64,000 bases of DNA, taken from Sphingobium cupriresistens. GTDB taxonomy: Bacteria > Pseudomonadota > Alphaproteobacteria > Sphingomonadales > Sphingomonadaceae. The position numbers were made by a program, and so were the translations under genes. Shown piece after piece: positions 1 through 8,385 of the stretch. The notes below the pieces were generated by a model. That model saw nothing but the letters and a program-made list of their open reading frames with translations. It was not told the origin of the DNA and ran no database searches. Position 1 is the stretch's first letter. Every line of letters begins with the position of its first letter. Location: contig NZ_SEOO01000003.1 of NCBI RefSeq assembly GCF_004152865.1, forward strand, positions 124,001 through 188,000. Reading direction: 5' to 3'.

Positions 1-165
1 GATCACGAACTGTTCATCGCTCCAGTCGGGCATCGGCCGGCGCGGCGATCGCGGGTCGAACTGTTCGACCTTAAGCGGCGGCACGGCCATGTCCTGACCG
101 AGCCACGCGACCAGCAACAGGCCCCCGAACGCGAAGGGCAGGCAGCCGCAGCCGCGCTTCGCCAT
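1..165 (-). CDS. Uncharacterised short-leader protein, C-terminus cut by window edge
   Basis: Only the first 55 residues are present; the rest lies beyond base 1. The start ATG (165-163) sits 4 bases after the stop of the DUF350 gene, so the two are almost certainly co-transcribed. The N-terminus is basic with two cysteines (MAKRGCGCLP) followed by a hydrophobic stretch of about 13 residues, suggesting a membrane-anchored or exported protein, then a charged Pro/Arg-rich segment with PDWSDEQF. I do not recognise the family. In enterobacteria DUF350 genes are followed by a DUF1190 lipoprotein and a glutathionylspermidine-synthase-like enzyme, but this N-terminus does not look like DUF1190. Confidence 0.6.
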   Translation of the reverse strand, partial: MAKRGCGCLPFAFGGLLLVAWLGQDMAVPPLKVEQFDPRSPRRPMPDWSDEQFVI

Positions 166-169
166 CGCC

Positions 170-592
170 TCAGCCCGCGACCGCGGCGGCGGTCAGGCAG
201 GCGATCGCGGCTTTCATCATCGCCAGGAAGATCGCGGCCGATCGCTCGTTGGCCTCGATTCGCGCCGACAGCGTGCCGAGCAGGAAATCGACCAGGCGGA
301 AGGCGACGAGTTGCAGCACCAATGTCACGCTGCCCCAGATGACGATGTCCCAGACATTGACCGACCCGGCGAGGCAGAAGCCCAACGGCGCCGCCAGCCC
401 GATCGCGGCGCCGCCGAGCGAGATCGCTGCGGCTTCGTTGCCGCCGCGGATCAGCGCGAATTCGTCATGCGGGGTGATCCACATATAGAGGCCCAGCGCC
501 GCCAGCCAGACCAGCGTCGCGCTGCCCAGATGCAGCAACAGGATGGGAAGGCCCGACAACAGGCTTTGAATCACGGGCATGGGATCGGTCAT
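170..592 (-). CDS. DUF350 family inner-membrane protein
   Basis: A 140-residue, strongly hydrophobic protein with four predicted membrane segments (about 20-38, 50-72, 78-98 and 116-138) in two similar halves, the pattern of the DUF350 (YjfL-like) family. The loop after segment 1 carries PHDEFALIRGGN, resembling the short acidic/Gly loop that begins each DUF350 repeat. I chose the ATG at 592 because GGGGA lies about 4 bases upstream; a longer reading from 628 has no better site. Its function is not known. The truncated gene 4 bases downstream would be its partner. Confidence 0.8.
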   Translation of the reverse strand: MTDPMPVIQSLLSGLPILLLHLGSATLVWLAALGLYMWITPHDEFALIRGGNEAAAISLGGAAIGLAAPLGFCLAGSVNVWDIVIWGSVTLVLQLVAFRLVDFLLGTLSARIEANERSAAIFLAMMKAAIACLTAAAVAG

Positions 593-664
593 GCCGTCCC
601 CAATGCCGTAACCCGCCCCAAGGTTCAATCGGGGCGGGTCACGGGTGAAATATAGCCGCTGGCG

Positions 665-961
665 TTATCGGCAGATGCGCACGCGCACGTCGCGGTCGCG
701 ATAATAGTCGTAGCGCCATTCGGTCCAGCAGCGCGTGCGATAGCGATAGGCGGTCCGATAATGGCCGCGATGCCCGCGCCAATCGCGCCGGTCGCCGCGC
801 CAGTGGCGGCGATCGTCCCAGCGCCTGTTGTCCCAGCGGCCATCACGGTCGCCGCGCCAGCCGGACCCGCCATAATATTGCGCCTGGGCCGGGGCCGCTG
901 CTGCGCCAAGGCCGGTGATGGCGAGGCTTAACGCGGCCGCGCCCTTCCAGAACAGGTTCAT
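665..961 (-). CDS. Small secreted Arg/Trp/Tyr-rich protein (RcnB-like character)
   Basis: 98 residues with a clear Sec signal peptide (positively charged start, hydrophobic core 8-23, cleavage probably after AQA at 27). The mature part is a dense run of Arg, Asp, Trp and Tyr (WRGDRDGRWDNRRW) and ends with two cysteines (RTRCWTEW near residue 75 and C97), which could form a periplasmic disulfide. Composition resembles the two RcnB-like proteins at 22283-22753 and 23715-24623, but it lacks their C-terminal FFW ending. Function unknown; periplasmic location inferred. It stands alone between divergent and parallel neighbours with no obvious operon. Confidence 0.7.
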   Translation of the reverse strand: MNLFWKGAAALSLAITGLGAAAAPAQAQYYGGSGWRGDRDGRWDNRRWDDRRHWRGDRRDWRGHRGHYRTAYRYRTRCWTEWRYDYYRDRDVRVRICR

Positions 962-1073
962 GTCTTTCTCTCCTCACAGATCCCGCCCGTCACGGGAGGG
1001 AGCATGAAAGGGAGAATGCATCGCGCCGACTGAACCGTCCGCGAATGGACATGTCAGCGACGGTTCAGGCTTT

Positions 1074-2315
1074 TCAGCGCCCCCGCAGCGCCGCCTCGGC
1101 TTCCTGCATATAGTCGCGGGTGATCGGCAGCGCGCGGCGGTCGCGGCTATACTGGACCTGGAAATTCACCATGCCGCCATGTTCGAACACGGTCGCCGCC
1201 CCGGCCAGGTAGAAGGTCCACAGGCGGAAGAAGCGCTCGTCATAGAGGGCGACGATGTCGGCCTTGTGCGCCATGGTCCGCCGATACCATTCGCGGATGG
1301 TAAGGCCATAATGGATGCGCAGCACCTCCACATCCGTCACCATCAGCCTAGTGCCCTCGCTGCCCGCGATCATTTCCGACAGGGCCGGGATATAGCCGCC
1401 GGGGAAGATATATTTCTGGGTGAAGGCGTCGGTCACCCCCGGCCCGCCCATGCGGCCGATGGTGTGGACCAGCATCACCCCGTCCGGCGTCAGCAGGTTG
1501 CGGCAGGTGTCGAAGAAGGTGCGGAAATGGGCGGTGCCTACATGTTCGAACATGCCCACCGACACGATCCGGTCGAACGGCCCCTTCATGTCGCGATAGT
1601 CGATCAGTTCGAAGCGGACATGGTCGGCGACGCCCGCATCGGCGGCCCGCTGGCGCGCGACCTTGAGCTGCTCTTCCGACAGGGTGATGCCGGTCACATC
1701 GACGCCGCAGGTGCGGTGCAGGTAGAGCGCCATGCCGCCCCAGCCGCAGCCTATGTCCAGCACCGTCATGCCCGGTTTCAGGTGCAGCTTGGCGGCGATA
1801 TGCGCCTTCTTGTCTTCCTGCGCCTGTTCCAGCCCGATCCCGGCCTCATTGTCCGCATCGGGATAATAGGCGCAGCTATATTGGCGATCGCGGTCCAGGA
1901 AGAGGGCGTAGAGAGCGCCCGACAGGTCGTAATGATGAGCAACATTGGCCTTGGACCGCGCCTTGTGGTTGGCGCGCCACAGCTTTTGCCGCACGCTGCC
2001 GACGCTGCGCTTGAGCAGGTTCTTGGTTTCGATCGACTTGCCCTGTTCCCAAGGATTGTTCGCGCGGATCATGGACAGGAATTCCATGATGCCGCCGCCT
2101 TCGATCGCCACCCGTCCGTCGATCCAGGCTTCGGCCATGCCCAGCCGCGGATCCTTGACGATGTCGAAAGGCACCCGGCCGTCCTTGAAGCGCAGCGCGA
2201 GGTCGGGAAAGGCGGGGTCGGGCTGACCCACGGTGATCGTTTTGCCGTTGGCGTAGTAGACGGTCAGGCGACCGCGTGAGACCAACCGCTTGAGAACCAA
2301 TTCAAACAGTTTCAT
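1074..2315 (-). CDS. cfa: Cyclopropane-fatty-acyl-phospholipid synthase
   Basis: 413 residues, full length for the family. It transfers a methylene group from S-adenosylmethionine to cis double bonds of membrane phospholipid acyl chains, hardening the membrane under acid or stationary-phase stress. The SAM-binding motif VLDIGCGWGG lies at 185-194, preceded by HHYDLS (127-132) and the conserved SCAYY (147-151); FEHVG and YIFPGGYIP follow in the C-terminal half, as in characterised Cfa enzymes. It is downstream of the molybdopterin enzyme and cytochrome b genes on the same strand, 31 bases after them, so co-transcription is possible though functionally unexplained. Confidence 0.95.
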   Translation of the reverse strand: MKLFELVLKRLVSRGRLTVYYANGKTITVGQPDPAFPDLALRFKDGRVPFDIVKDPRLGMAEAWIDGRVAIEGGGIMEFLSMIRANNPWEQGKSIETKNLLKRSVGSVRQKLWRANHKARSKANVAHHYDLSGALYALFLDRDRQYSCAYYPDADNEAGIGLEQAQEDKKAHIAAKLHLKPGMTVLDIGCGWGGMALYLHRTCGVDVTGITLSEEQLKVARQRAADAGVADHVRFELIDYRDMKGPFDRIVSVGMFEHVGTAHFRTFFDTCRNLLTPDGVMLVHTIGRMGGPGVTDAFTQKYIFPGGYIPALSEMIAGSEGTRLMVTDVEVLRIHYGLTIREWYRRTMAHKADIVALYDERFFRLWTFYLAGAATVFEHGGMVNFQVQYSRDRRALPITRDYMQEAEAALRGR

Positions 2316-2346
2316 TCCGCGACCTTGTCATGTCGTTACGCAAACG

Positions 2347-3093
2347 TCAAATGCCGGCATACCAATCATAGTCGGCATGGTCCTCCCAAAAACCACCCTT
2401 GCCTTTGCCGATTGCGGCCAGGCTGTCGACCGCTTCAATCCCCATCAGATATTTGGCCTGTTTATAGCCCAGCTGGCGTTCGACCCGCAGCCGCAGCGGC
2501 GCGCCATTGGCGACCGACAGCGGCCGGTCGTTGAGCGCGAAGGCCAATATGGTCTGGGGATGGAAAGCATCGGCCAGGTCGATGCTTTCATAATAGGGCC
2601 GCCCGCCACCCATGTCGTCGGCGCAGCGAAAGACGATATAGCGCGCGTTGCTGCGCAGCCCCGCGCCATCTAGGATCGTCTTCAGGCGAACCCCGCGCCA
2701 CTTGCCGATCGCGCTCCAGCCCTCGACGCAATCATGGCGGGTGATCTGTTCGCGGTGGGGCAGCGTGCGCAACTGCGACAACGACAGCGACAGGTCGCGC
2801 GATACAAGGCCGGTGACGTTCAGCCGCCAGTCCGCAAAGCCGCCACGCCACAGCGCCTTATAGGCGGGCGTATTGGGATTGGCGGTGCCGTTGGCGCGGA
2901 AGACGGGGGAAATCTGGTCGGGCCGGAATTCGCGCGCCAGCGCGTCGGGCGCCATCAGGCCGCGCTGCGCCCATTTATGGAAATTCTCGGCGGAAAAGAG
3001 CGTCTCGCGAAACGACTCGTTGCGCGCCAGCCGGTCGCAGCCGGACAGCGTTGCGGTCGCGCCGAGCAGCAGATGGCGGCGGGTCAGGATCAT
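2347..3093 (-). CDS. Molybdopterin-dependent oxidoreductase, Tat-exported (sulfite oxidase/MsrP fold)
   Basis: 248 residues. The N-terminus has a twin-arginine motif (TRRHLLLG, residues 4-11) followed by a hydrophobic stretch and LSGC at 16-19, which reads as a lipobox, so it may be a Tat-exported lipoprotein. The oxidoreductase molybdopterin-binding fold is shown by ITRHDCVEGWSAIGKW, whose Cys122 is the expected Mo ligand, and by LRLRVERQLGYKQAKYL near the C-terminus, typical of the sulfite oxidase/MsrP family. The ATG overlaps the stop of the upstream cytochrome b gene (ATGA at 3093-3090), implying a two-subunit periplasmic enzyme fed by membrane heme. The substrate is unknown; the partner is not an obvious MsrQ, so I do not call it MsrP. 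Confidence 0.85.
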   Translation of the reverse strand: MILTRRHLLLGATATLSGCDRLARNESFRETLFSAENFHKWAQRGLMAPDALAREFRPDQISPVFRANGTANPNTPAYKALWRGGFADWRLNVTGLVSRDLSLSLSQLRTLPHREQITRHDCVEGWSAIGKWRGVRLKTILDGAGLRSNARYIVFRCADDMGGGRPYYESIDLADAFHPQTILAFALNDRPLSVANGAPLRLRVERQLGYKQAKYLMGIEAVDSLAAIGKGKGGFWEDHADYDWYAGI

Positions 3094-3809
3094 GGCCGAT
3101 CCTCCGGCACGCGATAGCGGCCGGTGATCATCGAGCGCACCTCGTTCAGCGGTCCGGCGAGGACGACCATCAATATGTGAACCAGGAAGAAGGCGATGAG
3201 CGCGAAGGCGGTGATGAAATGGATCGATCGCGCCGACTGCCGTCCTCCGAACAGGTCCAGCAGCCAGGGCCAGGCCGCATTCATGCCTGGCGACATGGTG
3301 AGGCCGGTCAGGATGATGACCGGCAGCATGACGAAGATCACACCGATATAGCTCGCCTTTTGCAGCACGTTGTAGCGCAGCGCCGCCTGGCCGGTGGGGA
3401 AGCGCAGCCGGGCATGGTCCTTGATATCCTGCCACACATGGCGCGGGGCCAGTTCCCCGCGGCGAAAGGCGAGGTCGCGGGCGATGTGCCGATTGGCGAG
3501 GCTCCAGAGCATGTAAGCGAGCAAGGCGAAGGCGAAAAGCGGCGCGGCGGCCAGATGCCAGTGGCGCGACAGGGCGAGGCTGTAATGGCCCGGCAGGGTG
3601 ATCCAGCCGGGGAAGCGTTCCAACGTCAGCCAGGCCACATCGAAATTCGCGCCATATTGCCCCCAATAGAGGCGGGGATGGGCGTTGAAAATGCCAAGGC
3701 CACTGGTGAACAGCACATAGAGCAGCAGCGCATTGAGCCAATGCCATAAGCGGGTGGACAGGCGGTGGCGTTTGACGACACCGGCTTCCATGGGGGTCGG
3801 TCTGTCCAT
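3090..3809 (-). CDS. Cytochrome b561-type membrane subunit
   Basis: 239 residues, with four to five hydrophobic segments and histidines placed as heme b ligands (RLWHWLNALLLY near the N-terminus, HWHLAAAPLF, and IHFITAFALIAFFLVHI near the C-terminus). This matches the cytochrome b/b6-like subunits that connect periplasmic molybdoenzymes to the quinone pool. The start at 3809 is supported by AGGA about 8 bases upstream; a longer reading begins at 3845. It overlaps the molybdoenzyme gene by four bases, so the pair is translationally coupled. Confidence 0.85.
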   Translation of the reverse strand: MDRPTPMEAGVVKRHRLSTRLWHWLNALLLYVLFTSGLGIFNAHPRLYWGQYGANFDVAWLTLERFPGWITLPGHYSLALSRHWHLAAAPLFAFALLAYMLWSLANRHIARDLAFRRGELAPRHVWQDIKDHARLRFPTGQAALRYNVLQKASYIGVIFVMLPVIILTGLTMSPGMNAAWPWLLDLFGGRQSARSIHFITAFALIAFFLVHILMVVLAGPLNEVRSMITGRYRVPEDRP

Positions 3810-4171
3810 GATGATGATCCTATCCCATCTGTCGCAATAGTCCAATATTCGGTCCGTGGCTCGTTTTGGTTACAACCCGTCGCGAATGGCCGCATCGGGA
3901 TCGCTCGACCGGGCAGCGCGGGCGTTGTCACACTTTTGCAACACAAGTCCTGAAATTGATTGAAATAAAGTCTGACCCCCTTTGCAACTCAATCTTGCGA
4001 TCCTAGATGGCGGCTGCGTGATCATGATGCAGATCATGTTCTTGATCTCCCGATAATGGAGAGAAGAGTCGCAGGAGTTGTCGTGAGAATAAGTTCATGA
4101 TTGCTTTGCATCGAACCTGAACGCCGGATGAATGTCTCAATCACGGCGACTAGATAATAAATGAGGACTTT
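3810..4171. other. Intergenic region between divergent genes, with FNR-like palindrome
   Basis: 362 bases without a convincing gene, A/T-richer than its surroundings. It separates the cytochrome b/molybdoenzyme operon (leftward) from the outer-membrane barrel gene (rightward) and must hold both promoters. The clearest element is the palindrome at 4023-4038, annotated separately; a weaker TTGAT-N4-ATAAA lies at 3956-3969. Confidence 0.6.
4023..4038. promoter_or_regulatory. FNR/FixK-type palindrome
   Basis: CATGAT-GCAG-ATCATG, six-base perfect arms around a four-base spacer. Its core TGAT-N4-ATCA equals the core of the FNR/FixK consensus (TTGAT-N4-ATCAA); the outermost consensus T/A pair is replaced by A/T. 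It lies 134 bases upstream of the barrel gene start and 214 bases from the cytochrome b start, so it could serve either. Confidence 0.45.
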
Positions 4172-4681
4172 ATGAAGACTGTGATTTTCGCAGCCATTGC
4201 TGCTGCCACCGTTGTTTCCGCTCCTGCTTTCGCTCAGGACGCAGCGCCCTTCACCGGGCCGCGCGCGGGCGTCACCTTGGGTTATGACAAGATCGGCGGC
4301 GAAGAAGGCTTCTCCTACGGCGTCAACGCCGGCTACGACCTCGCGCTCGCGCCCCGCATCGTCGGCGGTGTCGAAGTCAGCCTGGGCGACACCACGGTCG
4401 ACGACAGCGACCTGGACGTCAGCCGTGACATCACCGCCTCGCTGCGCGCCGGTTATGTCGTGACGCCCCGCGTCCTTGCCTTCGGCAAGGTCGGCTACAC
4501 GTCGACCCGCTTCGAAGTCGACGGCGACGGCGTTGGCCTGGAAGGCGTGCGCTACGGTGGCGGCCTGGAGTTCGCGGCGACCCCGAACACCTATATCTCG
4601 GCTGAATATCAGCGCACCGAATATGAGCAGAACATCGGCGGCCGCGACGCCGCGGTGGTCGGCATCGGCTTCCGTTTCTGA
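4172..4681 (+). CDS. Outer-membrane beta-barrel protein, porin-like
   Basis: 169 residues with a typical signal peptide (MKTVIFAAIAAATVVSAPAFA, cleavage before QDAAP). The mature chain alternates hydrophobic and polar residues in strands with Gly-rich turns and ends in a terminal phenylalanine (VGIGFRF), the BAM recognition signature. It resembles the Omp25/OmpA-like eight-stranded barrels common in alphaproteobacteria. GAGGA lies 6 bases before the ATG. A strong terminator follows directly, so it is transcribed alone. No specific ligand can be assigned. Confidence 0.85.
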   Translation: MKTVIFAAIAAATVVSAPAFAQDAAPFTGPRAGVTLGYDKIGGEEGFSYGVNAGYDLALAPRIVGGVEVSLGDTTVDDSDLDVSRDITASLRAGYVVTPRVLAFGKVGYTSTRFEVDGDGVGLEGVRYGGGLEFAATPNTYISAEYQRTEYEQNIGGRDAAVVGIGFRF

Positions 4682-4707
4682 TCCCTCTCAAAAGGTCGGA
4701 ATCAAGG

Positions 4708-4739
4708 AAGGGCGGTCCTGTAAAGGGCCGCCCTTTTTC
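4708..4739 (+). terminator. Rho-independent terminator after barrel gene
   Basis: Stem AAGGGCGGTCC (4708-4718) pairs with GGGCCGCCCTT (4725-4735) with one wobble, followed by TTTTTCT. It lies 27 bases after the stop codon at 4681. Confidence 0.9.
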
Positions 4740-4750
4740 TATATGACCTG

Positions 4751-5173
4751 TTATGCAGGAAGCGGTCGGATGTCGGGTTCCACCCATGTCAGTCGGGCTG
4801 GCGATGCCATCAATAGATCGCGTGACCAGTAAGAAAATGGCCATTCCTTGTTCTTCAGCGGCGAGCACATCAGCGCGGAATAGGCGGTCGCCGGCGTCAC
4901 ATCGTCCGGCAGCCCGGCCAGCAGGCGGCGCGCCATGTGCAGGGAGGCCAGGGTAATCGTCTCATGATAGCCGCTGCTGTCACTGTTCACGCCGCCGACA
5001 CTCTCATTATAGCGGCGGATCATGTCGGGCATGTCCCGTTCGGGCTGCACATCCGGGCGCGTGCGGATCAGCCACAGGGCGGTCGCGAAATGCGCGTGAT
5101 GGGTCCAGCGCTCCTTCGGCAGCGCGCAGGCGCAAAAGCCCTGCGCCAGCGCATCGATTTCGTCATCGGTCAT
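4751..5173 (-). CDS. Conserved uncharacterised protein with HHAHF motif
   Basis: 140 residues, no signal peptide or membrane segment, so cytoplasmic. It contains RWTHHAHFATALWLI near residue 25, a histidine cluster that might bind metal, and YHETITLASLHMARRLL in the middle. I do not recognise a characterised family. The start at 5173 (MTDDEIDALAQGF) was chosen over one ten codons upstream because the upstream extension (MVGLFFCGKT) runs into the rlmN terminator hairpin at 5192-5217. It is separated from rlmN by that terminator and probably has its own promoter. Confidence 0.7.
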   Translation of the reverse strand: MTDDEIDALAQGFCACALPKERWTHHAHFATALWLIRTRPDVQPERDMPDMIRRYNESVGGVNSDSSGYHETITLASLHMARRLLAGLPDDVTPATAYSALMCSPLKNKEWPFSYWSRDLLMASPARLTWVEPDIRPLPA

Positions 5174-5183
5174 CGTCTTCCCG

Positions 5184-5217
5184 CAAAAGAAAAGCCCCAC
5201 CATCGCTGGCGGGGCTT
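5184..5217 (-). terminator. Rho-independent terminator of rlmN
   Basis: Read on the minus strand, AAGCCCC (5217-5211) and GGGGCTT (5198-5192) pair around a loop, followed by TTCTTTTG (5191-5184). It lies about 40 bases past the rlmN stop. Confidence 0.8.
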
Positions 5218-5255
5218 CTTGTCCTGCACCCGTGGCGCATTCTATCGTCCCGCGA

Positions 5256-6518
5256 TCATCCTAGCGCGGCTTGCTTCTCTTCGGCCAAGCGCTTTATTTC
5301 CGCCTTGCTCTTCTTCTCGCTCGCCGATTTGAGCTGGCCGCACGCGGCCATGATGTCGCGGCCGCGCGGGGTGCGCACCGGCGCGCTGATGCCGCCTTCG
5401 AACACGATGGAACTGAACGCGCGGATGCGGTCGGGCGTCGAACATTCATAATCGGTGCCCGGCCAAGGATTGAACGGGATCAGGTTGACCTTGGCCGGCA
5501 GCTTATATTTGCGGATCAGCCGGACCAACTCGCGCGCATCGTCATCGCTGTCATTCTTGTCGCGGATCATCACATATTCGAAGGTGATGCGCCGGGCATT
5601 GTTCGCCTTGGGATAGTCGGCGCAGGCCTGGAGCAGTTCCTCGATGCCATATTTGCGGTTCAAGGGCACCAGTTCGTCGCGCACGGCCTTGGTCACGCCA
5701 TGGAGCGAGACGGCCAGGTTGACGCCGATCTCCTCGGCCGCGCGCGCCATCATCGGCACCACGCCTGACGTCGACAGGGTGATGCGCCGCTTCGACAAGG
5801 CCAGGCCATCGCCGTCCATGACGAGCTTGAGCGCATCGCGGACATGGTCGAAATTATAGAGCGGCTCACCCATGCCCATCATGACGATGTTGGTCAGCAT
5901 CCGCCCGTCGGATGTATATTGCGGCGCGTCCTCGTCCTCATCGACGTCGTTCGCTACGGCCATATTGCCCTTGGGCCATTCGCCCAGCGAATCGCGGGCC
6001 AGCATGACCTGGCCGACGATCTCGCCCGGCGTCAGGTTGCGCACCAGCCGCATCGTGCCGGTGTGGCAGAAGCTGCAATTGAGCGTGCAGCCGACCTGGC
6101 TGGATACGCAGAGCGTGCCGCGATCCGCATCGGGGATGAAGACCATTTCATAGTCCTGGCCGTCGTCCGACCGCAGCAGCCATTTGCGCGTGCCGTCGCT
6201 TGACACCTGCGCCTCGACCACCTGCGGGCGGCCGACGACGAAGCGTTCGGCCATCCAGCCGCGCATCGGCTTGGCCAGGTCGGTCATGGCGTCGAATTCG
6301 GTGGTGCCGCGATGATAGAGCCAGTGGAACAGCTGCTTGGAGCGCAGCTTGGCGGCCTTTACGTCCAGTCCGGCCTCTTCCAGCACGGCTTTGATCTGCG
6401 GGCGCGACAGGCCCATCAGGTCGATACGCCCGTCTTCACGCGGCGTCACCGCGCGCGGCACGGGCACAGGGTCGATAAGGCCGGGAATCGGCATGAGCGG
6501 GCTGGCGGCTGATTGCAT
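5256..6518 (-). CDS. rlmN: Dual-specificity 23S rRNA/tRNA A2-methyltransferase (radical SAM)
   Basis: 420 residues, cytoplasmic. RlmN methylates C2 of adenine 2503 in 23S rRNA and adenine 37 of some tRNAs. The radical-SAM cluster motif CTLNCSFC places cysteines at 144, 148 and 151; [18 protein letters not shown] and [11 protein letters not shown] follow in the family order. The catalytic C-terminal cysteine is in MAACGQL (Cys393). There is an extra Asp/Glu-rich insert (VDEDEDAP) in the middle and a Lys/Glu-rich tail after Cys393. Transcription ends at the hairpin at 5184-5217. Confidence 0.97.
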   Translation of the reverse strand: MQSAASPLMPIPGLIDPVPVPRAVTPREDGRIDLMGLSRPQIKAVLEEAGLDVKAAKLRSKQLFHWLYHRGTTEFDAMTDLAKPMRGWMAERFVVGRPQVVEAQVSSDGTRKWLLRSDDGQDYEMVFIPDADRGTLCVSSQVGCTLNCSFCHTGTMRLVRNLTPGEIVGQVMLARDSLGEWPKGNMAVANDVDEDEDAPQYTSDGRMLTNIVMMGMGEPLYNFDHVRDALKLVMDGDGLALSKRRITLSTSGVVPMMARAAEEIGVNLAVSLHGVTKAVRDELVPLNRKYGIEELLQACADYPKANNARRITFEYVMIRDKNDSDDDARELVRLIRKYKLPAKVNLIPFNPWPGTDYECSTPDRIRAFSSIVFEGGISAPVRTPRGRDIMAACGQLKSASEKKSKAEIKRLAEEKQAALG

Positions 6519-6564
6519 CGCGCGCCTCTAACCGATTTTTGCCGATTTTGGAAGTGGCGCGCGC

Positions 6565-7083
6565 CTAACGCAGTCTGGCGCATCCCAGCGCCGCCGCGTC
6601 CATCGCCGTCGCTGCGCCGCGCAGCGCATAGCTGTCAGCGAAACCGCGCCCGTCCGCGCCCACGCCCGCGACGCTCATGCTGCTGGCCGATCGCATGGCC
6701 GCGACGATCTGCGCGTCGCCGCGGGCGTCGGGCGCCCAGGCATCCATCTGCCCGGCGACCAGCGCAAAGCGGCGCTCGCCCACGGTCAGCGTCACCCGCG
6801 CCTTGGCCGCCAGCGCCCGGCTGAGGCGGATATGCAGTTGCCCGCGCACCCGCCGGCGCGGCCATGTGCCGATCGAGGCGAACCCCTTGGGCATCTGGCC
6901 CCGTCGCGCGGCGGGCTGGGCGATGGCATAGCAGCGCGGCCCGTTCTGCCCCGCGCCGGGATCGCGAAAAGCGCCCCAACCCTCGAAAATACCCAGCGAA
7001 TCGCGCGCTATGGCCGGTGAAGCCGCCAGCAGCGACAGGATCAGCAGGGCGATGACGCGAGGCATGATGCGGGCAAAGCCCAT
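6565..7083 (-). CDS. Secreted uncharacterised protein (possible IalB-type)
   Basis: 172 residues. A signal peptide (MPRVIALLILSLLAASPAIA, from residue 7) is followed by DSLGIFEGWGAFRD and a cysteine in GPRCYAIAQPA; a second cysteine lies at the C-terminus (ALGCARLR). The W-x-x-F...C pattern followed by a basic beta-rich domain resembles the invasion-associated locus B family, but similarity is only by eye. I chose the ATG at 7083 because GGGGA lies 5 bases upstream; 7065 is an alternative that gives a shorter signal peptide. It stands divergent to dnaN, 154 bases away. Periplasmic location is likely; function unknown. Confidence 0.65.
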   Translation of the reverse strand: MGFARIMPRVIALLILSLLAASPAIARDSLGIFEGWGAFRDPGAGQNGPRCYAIAQPAARRGQMPKGFASIGTWPRRRVRGQLHIRLSRALAAKARVTLTVGERRFALVAGQMDAWAPDARGDAQIVAAMRSASSMSVAGVGADGRGFADSYALRGAATAMDAAALGCARLR

Positions 7084-7237
7084 GCTGTCCCCATTTGCAA
7101 CCCCGGCCCGATCAAAAGCGCGAAGGCGGTGCTTGCCCAACCCGTCATAGCGGTTATGAAGAAGCATCCATCATTGTCGCCGGGATTCGACCGAATCTCC
7201 GGCTATCGGCTTAAAAAGAAACGGACAGAACAGGGAC

Positions 7238-8350
7238 ATGAAGGCCACCATCGAACGCGCAACGCTCCTCAAGAGCCTGAGCCACGTCCAGTCGGTGGTC
7301 GAGCGGCGCAATACCATCCCCATCCTGTCAAACGTGCTGATCGAGGCGTCGGCCGATGGCGCGATCAAGCTGATGGCGACCGATCTCGATCTGCAGATCG
7401 TCGAAAGCGTGTCGGCGCAGGTGGAACAGGCCGGGGCAACCACCATTTCGGCCCACACCCTGTTCGACATTGCGCGCAAACTGCCCGAAGGCAGCCAGGT
7501 GTCGCTTGCGGCGGCCGAAGGCAAGATGCTGATCCAGGCTGGTCGCGCCCGTTTCAACCTGTCCACCCTGCCGCGCGACGATTTCCCGGTGATCGCGGAG
7601 GGCGACCTGCCGACCCGCTTCGAACTGCCGGCCGAGACGCTCAAGCAGATCATTGATAAGACGCGCTTCGCCATCTCGACCGAAGAAACGCGCTATTATC
7701 TGAACGGCATCTATTTTCATGTGACGGATGACGACCAGCCGGTGCTGAAGGCCGCGGCGACCGACGGCCACCGCCTGGCCCGCGTCACCGTGACCCGTCC
7801 CGACGGCGCGGAGGGGATGCCCGGCATCATCATCCCGCGTAAGTGCATCGGCGAACTGCGCAAGCTGCTCGACGAGGTGGACGGTTCGGTCGGCATCGCC
7901 TTGTCCGCAAGCAAAATCCGCTTCGGCCTGGGCAGCGCGATCCTGACCAGCAAGCTGATCGACGGCACATTCCCCGATTATAGCCGCGTCATCCCTACCG
8001 CGAATGACAAACTGCTCAAGATCGACCCGCGCAGCTTCGAGGAGGGCGTCGATCGCGTCGCCACCATCGCCACCGAAAAGACCCGCGCGGTGAAGATGAG
8101 CCTGGACAAGGACAAGATCACCCTGTCCGTCACCAGCCCCGAAAATGGCACCGCGGCCGAGGAAGTGCCCGGCGCTTTTCAGGGCGAGGGCTTCGATATC
8201 GGCTTTAACGCGCGCTATCTGCTCGATATATTGGGGCAGATCGATAGCGATCTTGTCGAACTGCATCTGGCCGATGCGGCTGCGCCGACGCTGATTCGTG
8301 AAAATGACGCCAGCCCGGCACTTTATGTGCTGATGCCCATGCGCGTCTGA
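7238..8350 (+). CDS. dnaN: DNA polymerase III sliding clamp (beta subunit)
   Basis: 370 residues, the usual length. The protein forms the dimeric ring that tethers replicative polymerase to DNA. The start MKATIERATLLKSLSHVQSV and the blocks RRNTIPILSNVLIEA, ATDGHRLARV and the C-terminal ending YVLMPMRV, which contributes to the peptide-binding cleft, are diagnostic. GGGA precedes the ATG. Neither dnaA nor recF is adjacent, as is usual in alphaproteobacteria where dnaN is often isolated. Confidence 0.98.
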   Translation: MKATIERATLLKSLSHVQSVVERRNTIPILSNVLIEASADGAIKLMATDLDLQIVESVSAQVEQAGATTISAHTLFDIARKLPEGSQVSLAAAEGKMLIQAGRARFNLSTLPRDDFPVIAEGDLPTRFELPAETLKQIIDKTRFAISTEETRYYLNGIYFHVTDDDQPVLKAAATDGHRLARVTVTRPDGAEGMPGIIIPRKCIGELRKLLDEVDGSVGIALSASKIRFGLGSAILTSKLIDGTFPDYSRVIPTANDKLLKIDPRSFEEGVDRVATIATEKTRAVKMSLDKDKITLSVTSPENGTAAEEVPGAFQGEGFDIGFNARYLLDILGQIDSDLVELHLADAAAPTLIRENDASPALYVLMPMRV

Positions 8351-8361
8351 CTTTCCTTTTG

Positions 8362-8381
8362 GTGCAGGTTTAGGCCTGCAC
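8362..8381 (+). terminator. Hairpin after dnaN, possible weak terminator
   Basis: GTGCAGG (8362-8368) pairs with CCTGCAC (8375-8381) around TTTAGG, 11 bases after the dnaN stop. There is no T tract, so it may slow rather than stop transcription, and it ends only four bases before the next gene's start. Confidence 0.35.
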
Positions 8382-8385
8382 GATT

